Shown here: piece by piece, positions 53,368 through 61,878 of the stretch
Layout of the letters: every line of letters begins with the position of its first letter
How positions within the stretch are numbered: position 1 is the stretch's first letter
Assembly (NCBI GenBank): GCA_902786265.1
Contig: CADACE010000010.1
Span: 50,774-114,773, forward strand
DNA length: 64,000 nt
Source: an uncultured Chloroflexota bacterium
GTDB lineage: Bacteria; Chloroflexota; Anaerolineae; Anaerolineales; Anaerolineaceae
Direction: 5' to 3'
The notes under the pieces: model-generated
Databases searched by the model: none
Told to the model about the DNA's origin: nothing
Seen by the model: only the letters and a program-made list of their open reading frames with translations
Program-made: the position numbers and the translations under genes

Positions 53368-54831
53368 TTACCTCAGTTTCCAGGCAATATCTTTGATGAA
53401 GAGTTCATCTTCAAGTTTTTCAACGGTCGTATCTTTGTCGATATGGACAAATTCGATATCCATGAATTTTGCCCAGTCGCGCATCATTTCCGGAGTCACA
53501 TCGTAGCTCAGCACGGTGTGGTGGGCACCGCCGGCGGTGATCCAGCATTCCACGCCATCGGTCAGGTCCGGCAGCGCGCGCCACATCACACGGGCAACCG
53601 GCAGGTTCGGCATGGGCATGATCGGTTTCACGGCTTCGATGTCCTGGACGATGAGGCGCAGACGTCCGCCCATATCGATCAGGGACGCGACGATCCCCTT
53701 GCCTTCCTTGCCTTCAAAGACCAGACGGGCAGGATCCTTTTCGTTCATCCCGATCCCCAGGTGGTGGGTCTCGATGCGAGGTTTGTCGGCAGCCAGGGAC
53801 GGGCAGACTTCCAGCATGTGGGCGCCCAGGGAGTATTCATGACCCTTGACAAGGTGATACGTGTAATCTTCCATAAAGCCGGAAGCACCGTTGCCGCCCT
53901 CGCCCATGGACTTGAGGATGGCTGTCATCGCGGAAACTTTCCAGTCGCCTTCGCCGCCATAACCGTAACCCAGAGCCATCAGGTGCTGGGAAGCGAGTCC
54001 CGGGAGCTGTTCCATGCCGTAAAGATCCTGGAAGGTGTTGGAGAAGGCTTTGCAGCCGTTGCGGTCCATCATCTTCTTAATGGCGATCTCTTCGCGTGCC
54101 TGATATTTGATGGCGTAGATGTTATCGGTATTGATATCGTAATTCGCTGTGTATTCGCTGAAGAGCGCTTCCACTTCCTCATCGGTGACAGCGTTCATTT
54201 CTTTCACAAGGTCGCCGACTGCCCAGGTGTTAACTTCCCAGCCAAGCTTCTTCTGGACCTCGACCTTGTCGCCTTCGGTCACTGCCACGTCGCGCATGTT
54301 GTCACCGAAGCGCATGACCTTCATGTGTTTGGAGAAATCCACACCGACAGCCACTTTCTGGAATTCGGCGAGGCGGGCGATGACTTTTTCGTCCTTCCAA
54401 TAGCCGGCAACGACCTTGCGGGCTTTGCGGAGACGGGCGCCGATGAAACCGTGTTCCCGGTCGCCATGAGCAGCCTGGTTCAGGTTCATGAAATCCATAT
54501 CGATTTCTTCATTCGGGATTTCCAGGTTGTACTGGGTCGCGAAATGGCACCAGGGTTTCTGGAGCAGTTCCAGTCCGTTCAGCCACATTTTTGAGGGAGA
54601 GAAGGTATGGCACCAGGTGACGACGCCGATGCAGTTGTCGTCGAAATTCGCTTCCTTCATCACGGAAGTGATCTGGTTGGAGCTCATCGCTGTTACTTTG
54701 TAAATAAGCGGGTAGGGCAGTTTTTCACTGAGCCAGGCCGCCATTTCAGCCGCTCGTTCGGCTACGGTCTTTAATACATCCTCACCGTAAAGGTCCTGAG
54801 AACCCACGACGAACCAAAATTCTTTACTCAT
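53368..54831 (-). CDS. araA: L-arabinose isomerase
   Basis: A 487-residue enzyme converting L-arabinose to L-ribulose, manganese-dependent and usually hexameric. [77 protein letters not shown] and [15 protein letters not shown] are family blocks; the metal ligands (two Glu, two His) are expected in the segments [35 protein letters not shown] and AGGAHHT. AAGGAG precedes the ATG. It opens the ara part of the island, 152 bases after the first transporter. Confidence 0.97.
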   Translation of the reverse strand: MSKEFWFVVGSQDLYGEDVLKTVAERAAEMAAWLSEKLPYPLIYKVTAMSSNQITSVMKEANFDDNCIGVVTWCHTFSPSKMWLNGLELLQKPWCHFATQYNLEIPNEEIDMDFMNLNQAAHGDREHGFIGARLRKARKVVAGYWKDEKVIARLAEFQKVAVGVDFSKHMKVMRFGDNMRDVAVTEGDKVEVQKKLGWEVNTWAVGDLVKEMNAVTDEEVEALFSEYTANYDINTDNIYAIKYQAREEIAIKKMMDRNGCKAFSNTFQDLYGMEQLPGLASQHLMALGYGYGGEGDWKVSAMTAILKSMGEGGNGASGFMEDYTYHLVKGHEYSLGAHMLEVCPSLAADKPRIETHHLGIGMNEKDPARLVFEGKEGKGIVASLIDMGGRLRLIVQDIEAVKPIMPMPNLPVARVMWRALPDLTDGVECWITAGGAHHTVLSYDVTPEMMRDWAKFMDIEFVHIDKDTTVEKLEDELFIKDIAWKLR

Positions 54832-54870
54832 GTTTTAATCTCCTTAACGCCTTCTTGTACAGGCGTATTT

Positions 54871-54972
54871 ATTATAAAATGAAACAATGGCTTATTTGTT
54901 AAGACTAAGTTCACTTGTTTTTTATGACAAATGAATTCCCGGAATCCAACGGTGCGGACTCCGGGAATTCAT
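54871..54972 (-). other. Hairpin and possible promoter between yjfF and araA
   Basis: A perfect 13-bp inverted repeat ATGAATTCCCGGA (54931-54943) / TCCGGGAATTCAT (54960-54972) follows the yjfF stop by 11 bases. A TATAAT on the minus strand (54876-54871) lies 40 bases upstream of araA, but no good -35 is in register. The transporter and ara genes may thus be partly separate transcription units. Confidence 0.5.
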
Positions 54973-54983
54973 GCTCAGAAGAA

Positions 54984-56033
54984 TCAGATCTTCTTGCGGG
55001 TCGTGTAATTTGTGATGAAGGTCTGGATGCTGATGAAGATCAGCAGCAGGATGCCGGTCGCGATCTTCCCCCACCAGGAAAGCAGGTTGCCGTTGAAGGT
55101 GATGAGCGTCGGGATGACAGACTTCAGCAGCACACCGACCAGTGTCCCGAGCATGTTGCCGACACCGCCGGTCAGCAGGGTCCCGCCGATGACCGCGGAA
55201 GAGATCGCTTCCAGTTCACCGCCCTGCAGGGAGAGGTTCCAGCCGGATTTCACGTAGAGGGCGTATGCCACACCGGCCAGCACCGAGCAGAAACCGTTGA
55301 AGCCATAGACCAGGACTTTGGTGCGGCCGACCGGAAGACCCATCAGCTTCGCGGACTGTTCATTGCCGCCGATAGCGTAGATGTTGCGTCCGAAGCGGGT
55401 CCGCTGGAGAATGAAGAAGCCGATCAGGATCATGGCGATGAAGAGAATGAAGTTCAGGTTGATGAAAGCGATCGGTTTCACTTTGACCCATTCACCGTCG
55501 ACATAATGCTTGAAGTAGATCTTCCACCCTGCCAGTGCGTCGATCCACGGGTGAGAAATTGTCAGGGATTCACGGCTGATCAGGGAGCAGACACCGCGGG
55601 CCAGGAACATGCCGGTCAGTGTGGTGATGAAGGGCGGAACGTTCAGATAATGGATCGTGGCACCCATCAGCAGGCCGAGGCCGATGCCGACGACAAAGGA
55701 GAACAGGATGCAGATTGCCGGGTGGATCCCCAGTACGCCGGTCCCGTAGGCGATGATCATACCGGTAAGGCTGGCAACAGCCGCGACCGAAAGGTCGATG
55801 CCGCCGGTGATGAGCACCATGGTCATCCCTACAGCGGAGATGCCGTAGTAGGAGTTATCAAGGAACATGTTGATGAAGGTCCGCAGCGTGGTGAAGCCGA
55901 CTTTCCCGTACATGATCGCGCCGAATGCATAGATGATCAGGAAAATCAGGATGGCCGCGTAAACCATGATGAAACTCGGATTGAATACCTTATTCCAGAA
56001 AGTCTGGCGTTTTGAAGAAGATTTGTTTGCCAT
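54984..56033 (-). CDS. yjfF: Galactofuranose/arabinose-type ABC permease YjfF
   Basis: A 349-residue CUT2 permease, YjfF-like. The segments NSYYGISAVGMTMVLITGGIDLSVAAVASLTGM, FITTLTGMFLARGVCSLIS and the coupling loop YAIGGNEQSAKLMGLPVGRTKVLVYGFNG are characteristic, and QGGELEAISSAVIGGTLLTGGVG is close to enteric YjfF. It forms a heterodimer with the YtfT-like protein, whose gene ends one base before. In E. coli the YtfQRT-YjfF system carries galactofuranose; here the ara genes directly downstream argue for L-arabinose or arabinofuranose. Confidence 0.88.
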   Translation of the reverse strand: MANKSSSKRQTFWNKVFNPSFIMVYAAILIFLIIYAFGAIMYGKVGFTTLRTFINMFLDNSYYGISAVGMTMVLITGGIDLSVAAVASLTGMIIAYGTGVLGIHPAICILFSFVVGIGLGLLMGATIHYLNVPPFITTLTGMFLARGVCSLISRESLTISHPWIDALAGWKIYFKHYVDGEWVKVKPIAFINLNFILFIAMILIGFFILQRTRFGRNIYAIGGNEQSAKLMGLPVGRTKVLVYGFNGFCSVLAGVAYALYVKSGWNLSLQGGELEAISSAVIGGTLLTGGVGNMLGTLVGVLLKSVIPTLITFNGNLLSWWGKIATGILLLIFISIQTFITNYTTRKKI

Positions 56034-56034
56034 C

Positions 56035-57102
56035 TTATGCCCCCTTCACAACTGCGTTATTCTTCGCGAATTTCTTGGAGAAGTAATTGCGTACCGGTTC
56101 AGACTGCAGGACGATGACGACCGCGATGATCAAAGCTTTGAATGCCATTGTCGCTTCTGAAACGATACCGAAGTAGTAAACGAAAGTGACGATCGTGCGG
56201 ATGATGATCGACCCGATGACCGTGCCGGCAAGGCTGAACTTGCCGCCGTTCATGTTCGTTCCGCCGATAACCACCGCGAGGATGGCGTCCATCTCATAGT
56301 TCAGACCGGCATTGTTGGAGTCATTGGACATGATGCGGCTGGAGTAGATCAGGCCGGAAATCGCGGAAAGCAGACCGGTGATGGCGTAGACGATGATGAT
56401 CACTTTTGTCGCGTCGATACCTGCCAGACGGCTGGCGCTGCGGTTGATGCCGACGGATTCAACAAAAGTACCGAAAGCTGTCTTGCGGACGAATATGTAC
56501 ATTATTATGATCACAAGGATCGTGATGATGATCGGCATCGGCAGCGCAAGAAAATGCCCCTGCCCGATCACACGGAAAGGTGAATACTGGGTGGTGAACT
56601 GTTTCCCGTTGGTGACGATCTGGGCAACACCGCGTCCGCAGACCATCAGGACCAGGGTCGCGATGATCGGCTGGATGTTGCCGACACCGATCAGGAAGCC
56701 GTTGAACATCCCCATCAGGACACAGACAAAAAGCGGTACCAGGATGGCCAGGGCAAAAGGCTTGACAGTATAGTCGCCCGGAGTGTTGTAAACCAGCACG
56801 TCCCAGCGCATGAATTTCAGCGCGATCGCTCCCGCAACCGCAACAAGGGCGCCCACCGAAAGGTCTGTACCGCCCAGGGCGATGACCAGCGTCATGCCCA
56901 GCGCGATGATGGTGATCTCAGCGGAGCGGTTGATGATGTCGATCAGGGAGCCGTAAAGCATCCCGGTTGCGGGCTGGTAACTGATCTTGAAGAAATCAGG
57001 ACGTTTGATCAGACAGACGAGGAGGATCAGCAATTCCGCGACTACTGCCCAAAAGATTTTTGATTTGGTAATATCAGATAAATTGAACTTCTTTTTGCTC
57101 AT
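56035..57102 (-). CDS. ytfT: Galactofuranose/arabinose-type ABC permease YtfT
   Basis: 355 residues, CUT2 permease with about nine helices: EITIIALGMTLVIALGGTDLSVGALVAVAGAIAL, IATLVLMVCGRGVAQIVT, the coupling loop VGINRSASRLAGIDATKVIIIVYAITG and GLNYEMDAILAVVIGGTNMNGGKFS. Its ATG overlaps the ytfR stop by four bases (ATGA), so it is coupled to the ATPase. AGAGGTGA is the ribosome site. Confidence 0.88.
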   Translation of the reverse strand: MSKKKFNLSDITKSKIFWAVVAELLILLVCLIKRPDFFKISYQPATGMLYGSLIDIINRSAEITIIALGMTLVIALGGTDLSVGALVAVAGAIALKFMRWDVLVYNTPGDYTVKPFALAILVPLFVCVLMGMFNGFLIGVGNIQPIIATLVLMVCGRGVAQIVTNGKQFTTQYSPFRVIGQGHFLALPMPIIITILVIIIMYIFVRKTAFGTFVESVGINRSASRLAGIDATKVIIIVYAITGLLSAISGLIYSSRIMSNDSNNAGLNYEMDAILAVVIGGTNMNGGKFSLAGTVIGSIIIRTIVTFVYYFGIVSEATMAFKALIIAVVIVLQSEPVRNYFSKKFAKNNAVVKGA

Positions 57103-58622
57103 GCGTTCACCTCTTCTGCTGCCGAAGCACCTTCAGCAATGATATTCAGGATCTGCTGCTGTGTGCAGCCTTCTCCGTTCACCTCAGCGACCTTTTTGCG
57201 GTCCCGCATGATTTCAATGCGGTTGGAGCAGCGGATGATTTCATCCAGTTCGGAGCTGATGAAGATCACGGATTGGCCATCCTTGCACATTTCCAGCATC
57301 AGACGCTGGATCTCGGCTTTCGCGCCTACGTCAATACCGCGGGTCGGTTCGTCGAGGATCAGTACATCAGGATCAGTCGCCATCCAGCGGGCAAGGATTA
57401 CTTTCTGCTGATTGCCGCCCGAAAGCTCACCGATCTTCTTTTCCGCGTCCGGTGTGGCGATACCGAGAGCTTTGATGTATTTATCAGAAAGCTCGTCCTG
57501 TTCTTTGCGGCTGATGGGATGCATGAAGCCTCTCCGTGCCTGAAGTGCGAGCGCGATGTTTTCGCGGATGGTCAGGTCGCCGATGATGCCGTCCCGTTTG
57601 CGGTCTTCCGGACAGAAAGCGATCTTGTTGGCGATGGCGTCATGCGGCTGGCGGAAGCTGACTGACTGGTCACTCTTTTTGATCTCACCGGTTTCGGTGG
57701 CTTTCACACCAAAGAGCATTTCGGCTGTTTCCGTACGTCCGGAACCCAGCAGACCGGCGAAGCCCATCAGCTCCCCCTTTTTCAGACTGATGGAAACATC
57801 TTCCACAGAGCCTTTGATGCCGATGTGGCTTGCGGTCAGCATATAAGGCGCGTCCGGATTTACATCAGCCCGTTTGAGGTTGAAGATGGTGTTCATGTCT
57901 TTACCGACCATCAGCGTGACCAGCTCAACTTTAGAAATCTCATCAATGTTATAAGAACCGACCAGGCTGCCGTTGCGCAGAATGGTCATGCGGTCGGAAA
58001 TCTGATAGATCTGGTCAAGGAAGTGGGTGATGAAAATGATCCCCATTCCTTCCGCCTTCAGTTCCCGCATGACATCGAAGAGCAGCTTGACTTCATTATC
58101 ATCGAGGGAGGAAGTCGGTTCATCGAGGATCAGGATCTTTGCCTGAATGTCTACCGCGCGGGCGATGGAGACCATCTGCTGGACCGCTGTGGAGTATACA
58201 TAAAGCGGACGGGTGACGTCGATATCCATATGGAAGCGCTGCATCAGCTCTTCCGCGCGTCTGTTGATCTCTTTCCAGTTGACCTGTCCGTGTTTCATCG
58301 GCTGACGTCCGGCAAATATGTTTTCCGCGACGGTCAGGTTGGGACACAGGTTAATTTCCTGGAACACGGTGGAGATCCCCATATCAATGGCATCCTGCGG
58401 AGAGGTCGGGGTGATCTCTTTTCCATCCAGGATAATTGTCCCTGCGTCTTTGTGATTTACACCGGTCAGACATTTGATCAGGGTTGATTTGCCGGCACCG
58501 TTTTCACCCAACAGGGAGTGAACTTCACCGGGTTTCAGGTTGAAATCCACTTTGTCCAGAGCTTTTACGCCCGGGAACTGGATCTCGATCTGTTTCATTT
58601 CAAGAATATATTCGTTTGCCAA
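57099..58622 (-). CDS. ytfR: Galactofuranose/arabinose-type ABC ATPase YtfR
   Basis: A 507-residue tandem ATPase. Domain 1 has Walker A GENGAGKST, a YtfR-like signature region (STAVQQMVSIARAV) and Walker B LILDEPTSSLD. Domain 2 has GLLGSGRTE in place of Walker A, an intact LSGGNQQKV and LILDEPTRGID. The frame opens at 58667, but AAGGAGG precedes a TTG at 58622 by 6 bases and homology begins with it (M-ANEYILEM), so the start is TTG. The leader between ytfQ and this gene contains two hairpins. Confidence 0.92.
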   Translation of the reverse strand: MANEYILEMKQIEIQFPGVKALDKVDFNLKPGEVHSLLGENGAGKSTLIKCLTGVNHKDAGTIILDGKEITPTSPQDAIDMGISTVFQEINLCPNLTVAENIFAGRQPMKHGQVNWKEINRRAEELMQRFHMDIDVTRPLYVYSTAVQQMVSIARAVDIQAKILILDEPTSSLDDNEVKLLFDVMRELKAEGMGIIFITHFLDQIYQISDRMTILRNGSLVGSYNIDEISKVELVTLMVGKDMNTIFNLKRADVNPDAPYMLTASHIGIKGSVEDVSISLKKGELMGFAGLLGSGRTETAEMLFGVKATETGEIKKSDQSVSFRQPHDAIANKIAFCPEDRKRDGIIGDLTIRENIALALQARRGFMHPISRKEQDELSDKYIKALGIATPDAEKKIGELSGGNQQKVILARWMATDPDVLILDEPTRGIDVGAKAEIQRLMLEMCKDGQSVIFISSELDEIIRCSNRIEIMRDRKKVAEVNGEGCTQQQILNIIAEGASAAEEVNA

Positions 58623-58638
58623 GATGCCCTCCTTTATA

Positions 58639-58720
58639 AAAATACAGGACGGAAGAGCGCTTTTCAATAGTGTGACTCATCCGCCCTGTATTTTGAAGCT
58701 CCCCGATAAGGGGAGCTTCA
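58639..58720 (-). promoter_or_regulatory. Two hairpins between ytfQ and ytfR
   Basis: Hairpin one, next to the ytfQ stop: TGAAGCTCCCC (58694-58704) / GGGGAGCTTCA (58710-58720), 11-bp perfect, 5-base loop. Hairpin two: AAAATACAGGACGG (58639-58652) / CCGCCCTGTATTTT (58681-58694), one mismatch. They would stabilise the binding-protein message or partly end transcription, the usual way a binding protein is made in excess over its membrane parts. Confidence 0.6.
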
Positions 58721-58739
58721 GGATTTTTATAATTACAGA

Positions 58740-59747
58740 TTAGTACTGGCGGCTGTCGATGACATCAGCGGCTTTGATGGAAGTGGTGCTTCCGCCGTCG
58801 TTATCTTCGAGGACGATTCCGCCGTCCATATCGTAGACGAATTCTTCAGGGTGGACGATTTCTTTGGAGAACTGTTCACCGGCTTCGATGCGTTCGATGA
58901 AGGATTCAACGGTCGGGCCATACAGCGGTGTGCATTCAACTGTGCAGTTCATGTCGCCGGCGACGATGGCGTCGAAGGCAGCCTTCACAGAGTCACAACC
59001 GACGATGATGATGTCCTTGCCAGGAACCAGGCCGGCGGCCTTGATGGCGTCGATAGCACCGAGGGCCATGTCATCGTTCTGGGCGATGAGGACGTCGATC
59101 TTGTCGAGGGACTTCAGCCAGGATTCCATAACGGCCTGACCTTCAGCGCGGGTGAAGTTACCGGACTGCTGGGCAGCCAGTTTCAGGAAAGGATATTTTT
59201 CCATGGCAGCGAGGTTACCTTCGGTGCGGCCGACCTGAGCGCCGGAACCGGTGGTACCTTCCATGATGACGACCTGGACATCTTCGCCGTCACGGCCAAC
59301 GGACTTCAGATATTCGCCAGCCCATGCAACCTGACGATAGCCTTCTTTGACGAAGTCACCACCGAAAGCGGCAACGTAGTCGATCTGATCAGCGCAGGAG
59401 GGCATGCGGTCCAACAGGATCAACGGAATTTCAGCTTCGTTGACTTCCTTCAGAACTTCGTCCCAACCGGTTTCAACAACACCGGTGAAGAGGATGTAGT
59501 CAACACCCTGGGTGATGAAGTTGCGCAGAGCTTTGATCTGGTTTTCCTGCTTCTGCTGAGCGTCGTCATAAACCAGGGTCCAGCCTTCATGGGCTTCGAT
59601 GGTGCCATTGACGCTGTCGGTGTTGGCAGTTCGCCAGTCAGATTCCTGACCGATCTGGGAGAAAGCGATGGTGAGATCCTTCGCTTCCACGGCTACGCAG
59701 CTGATTGCGAGAACAACAAGCATTGCGAATACGAATAACTTTTTCAT
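58740..59747 (-). CDS. ytfQ: Galactofuranose/arabinose-type ABC binding protein YtfQ
   Basis: 335 residues with signal peptide (MKKLFVFAMLVVLAISCVAVEA). The YtfQ pattern is strong: AFSQIGQESDWRTANTDS, YDDAQQKQENQIKALRNFITQGVDYI, VVETGWDEVLKEVNEAEIPLILLDR, IAQNDDMALGAIDAIKAAG and CTVECTPLYGP. No cysteine lies in a lipobox position, although an ISC within the signal is close. It is the first gene of the island, facing a 378-base divergent regulatory gap. AAAAAGGAG precedes the ATG. The ligand is expected to be a furanose sugar, by context L-arabinose. Confidence 0.92.
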   Translation of the reverse strand: MKKLFVFAMLVVLAISCVAVEAKDLTIAFSQIGQESDWRTANTDSVNGTIEAHEGWTLVYDDAQQKQENQIKALRNFITQGVDYILFTGVVETGWDEVLKEVNEAEIPLILLDRMPSCADQIDYVAAFGGDFVKEGYRQVAWAGEYLKSVGRDGEDVQVVIMEGTTGSGAQVGRTEGNLAAMEKYPFLKLAAQQSGNFTRAEGQAVMESWLKSLDKIDVLIAQNDDMALGAIDAIKAAGLVPGKDIIIVGCDSVKAAFDAIVAGDMNCTVECTPLYGPTVESFIERIEAGEQFSKEIVHPEEFVYDMDGGIVLEDNDGGSTTSIKAADVIDSRQY

Positions 59748-60125
59748 TCTATACTCCTTTTTGATATTGAAAAAAGCTTTTCAGTTCTTTCGAACTGTTT
59801 TGTATAATCATTTTATGCAGATACCGAAAAAATAACATTCAGAATCTTTTGATGTTTGCCTGAAAAATTTTAGATATTTTTCAGACTTTTTATCAAAAAA
59901 TGATAATATTTTTTTAAAAAAGCAGTTTTTTTTAGATTCGGTTGTATTTTTCGGAATATGCGCGAATTTGGCCGTAGGTCTTTGTTCTTTTTACCCTGAT
60001 TTGAGTCGATTCTGATATAATATGAAGCATATGAGGTCAGCCCTGATGCTGCAGCGAAGCCGGCACATCAGCACTGTACTTGTATGCGTCGCCCGGCACT
60101 TTACATTTGCGCATAATATACCTGT
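59748..60125. promoter_or_regulatory. Divergent control region of the pentose island and sensor kinase
   Basis: 378 bases, very AT-rich in the middle (59860-59935). On the minus strand the ytfQ leader has a CAGTTC-GAAA-GAACTG tetraloop hairpin (59797-59782). On the plus strand an extended -10 lies at 60013-60021. A response-regulator or repressor binding site should be here; I cannot define one with confidence. Confidence 0.5.
60013..60021 (+). promoter_or_regulatory. Extended -10 promoter of the sensor kinase gene
   Basis: TGATATAAT, an extended -10 with the TG-N spacing, about 105 bases upstream of the kinase ATG. The -35 at 17 bases (ACCCTG) is poor, consistent with an extended -10 or activated promoter. 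Confidence 0.5.
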
Positions 60126-61598
60126 ATGGTTCAAAAAGATATGTCGAAAGAAACTGATTTTCCCGAAAACAAACAAAGCATAACCCAGCAGATCAACGGT
60201 CTGCTGGTGCCGATATTTCTCGTGATGCTGGTCATGGTCGCCCTTTTCAGCGCCATGCTGCTTTCCATCAACTATCGGTATGAAGACGCGATGCAAAGTG
60301 CGGTGATCGCAGCGGACTTTAACAGGGAATTTAAGGATACGCTGGACCGGGCTATGTACAACCACGTGATCCAGCCCCGCAGCAAAAACTCGATCGCGCA
60401 GCTGCCGATGGACGAATTGAATAACGCGGAGGCTGTTCTGACGAGGCTTGAGTCTGTTACCACACTGCCGGACAACCGCTGGCGCATTCAGAGCATGCTT
60501 TACATGTGCCGGAATCTCAGGATGTATATGACCGAAATCGCGCAGACGGAATCCTATGACCTGCGGATGGAGATGCTGGATAAAAATATCCGCGGTGAAA
60601 CCGGTCTGACTTCCTTAATTGAAGAATATATGGATGACTTTGTCGGTGATGAGGTTGAGGAACTGGCACGGCTGCGGGTTGAACTGAACCGGAAGAGCGC
60701 GATTTTGATCGGCGGTGCCGTTGTTTCGATGATCGTCCTGTTCCTGGTCGTTGTCACGTATTCCATGGTCATCAACCGCCGCATCACCAACCCGATCATC
60801 GCGCTGACGGAAAAGGCCAAGCAGTTCGGGAAGAGGGATTTTTCACAGCCGATGCCGGTCAATACGAACATCACGGAGCTGAAAATTCTTGATGAAAGCT
60901 TCAACGAGATGACGGAACATATCTCCTCCCTGATGCGGAAACAGATCGAAAATGAACGTTCCCTTCATCAGGCGGAACTGGAGCTGCTGCAGGCACAGAT
61001 CAATCCGCATTTTCTCTATAACACCCTGGATTCCATTGTGGTCCTCGCTGAATCGGACCGCTCTGAGGACGCTATCGATATGATCACCAGCCTGAGCACC
61101 TTTTTCCGGAATTCCCTGAGTGAAGGGGAGGATGTTCATACCATCCGCGCGGAATTCGCGCAGGCTGCCAGTTACCTTGAAATTCAGCACATCCGCTACA
61201 GCGACATTTTGTCATATGCGATCGATGTTTCCGATGATATTCAGGACTGCCTGATCCCGAAGCTGATCCTGCAGCCTTTGATCGAAAACGCTTTGTATCA
61301 CGGCATCAAAAACCGGCGCGGGAAGGGGCTGATCACCATCACCGGTTCACGGGAGGGGCAGAATATTTATCTGCGTGTGCATGATAACGGGGCCGGTATG
61401 GATCAGGAGCGGCTGGATATGCTGCAGAACGGTATCTACCAGGAAAAACGGGGCAGCTTCGGCCTCTGGAATGTTCACCAGCGCATCCGCCTTTACTGCG
61501 GAGAAGCATACGGCTTATCCTTTGAAAGTGCTGCCGGTGAGGGGACGACGGTCACCGTCACCCTGCCCGCGGAAGGAATCGTTCGAAATAAGAAATAA
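60126..61598 (+). CDS. Sensor histidine kinase, YesM/LytS type
   Basis: 490 residues. Membrane helices at about 25-48 and 193-216 enclose a 145-residue outer sensor domain rich in helices. Next are HAMP (217-270), a coiled coil, and the His_kinase domain: QINPHFLYNTLDSI with His295 as phospho-acceptor, QPLIENALYHGIK as N box, DNGAGM (420-425) and GSFGLWNV as G boxes. Such kinases typically work with an AraC-type response regulator, often under a sugar-binding protein, as in XylFII-LytS of Clostridium. The gene is divergent from the sugar island, and a YtfQ-like lipoprotein gene follows it. No regulator is encoded in the window. The last four codons and the stop lie in a heptad array. Confidence 0.92.
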   Translation: MVQKDMSKETDFPENKQSITQQINGLLVPIFLVMLVMVALFSAMLLSINYRYEDAMQSAVIAADFNREFKDTLDRAMYNHVIQPRSKNSIAQLPMDELNNAEAVLTRLESVTTLPDNRWRIQSMLYMCRNLRMYMTEIAQTESYDLRMEMLDKNIRGETGLTSLIEEYMDDFVGDEVEELARLRVELNRKSAILIGGAVVSMIVLFLVVVTYSMVINRRITNPIIALTEKAKQFGKRDFSQPMPVNTNITELKILDESFNEMTEHISSLMRKQIENERSLHQAELELLQAQINPHFLYNTLDSIVVLAESDRSEDAIDMITSLSTFFRNSLSEGEDVHTIRAEFAQAASYLEIQHIRYSDILSYAIDVSDDIQDCLIPKLILQPLIENALYHGIKNRRGKGLITITGSREGQNIYLRVHDNGAGMDQERLDMLQNGIYQEKRGSFGLWNVHQRIRLYCGEAYGLSFESAAGEGTTVTVTLPAEGIVRNKK

Positions 61599-61620
61599 GA
61601 AGTAAGAAATAAGAAAAAGG
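61586..61620 (+). repeat. AAATAAG heptad array at the kinase stop; left arm of a long inverted repeat
   Basis: Five 7-base units: AAATAAG, AAATAAG, AAGTAAG, AAATAAG, AAAAAGG. The first two supply the last codons and stop of the kinase gene. Bases 61586-61616 are the exact reverse complement of a 31-base block ending near 61973 inside the following lipoprotein gene. Confidence 0.8.
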
Positions 61621-61670
61621 TAACCACCATATTTTACGGGTGAGTCAGAAAAAGAGCCCAAATACACAGC

Positions 61671-61771
61671 GGGGGTATGGAGGCCGCAGGCCCCCGGAAA
61701 TCAGGCGCGGGCTGCAGCTTTCGCAATCACACGAACTTTCGATCCCGCGCCTTGCGAAGCATGCCCTCCGG
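61671..61771. repeat. Palindromic repeat element, possible copy C
   Basis: GGGGG (61671-61675) / CCCCC (61691-61695) and GGCGCGGG (61704-61711) / CCCGCGCC (61744-61751) give two hairpins, followed by TTGCGAAGCA, which also follows the second hairpin of copy A at 36.27 kb. It lies between the sensor kinase and lipoprotein genes. Confidence 0.5.
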
Positions 61772-61802
61772 AATGCAAAGCGAGCTCTTATTGTAGAAAA
61801 TA

Positions 61803-61837
61803 GGGATCAGGGACCGGGAACCAGGGGGTGGTGATTC
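61803..61837 (+). repeat. G-rich heptads before the sensor lipoprotein gene
   Basis: GGGATCA, GGGACCG, GGAACCA, GGGGGTG, GTGATTC in one 7-base phase; similar to the units after livF. The units contain separated G tracts on the mRNA strand (GGG, GGG, GGG, GG, GGGGG). Confidence 0.65.
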
Positions 61838-61878
61838 GTGTTTATAAACGGAAGCTTATGGGGAAGATGGAAGGAAAG

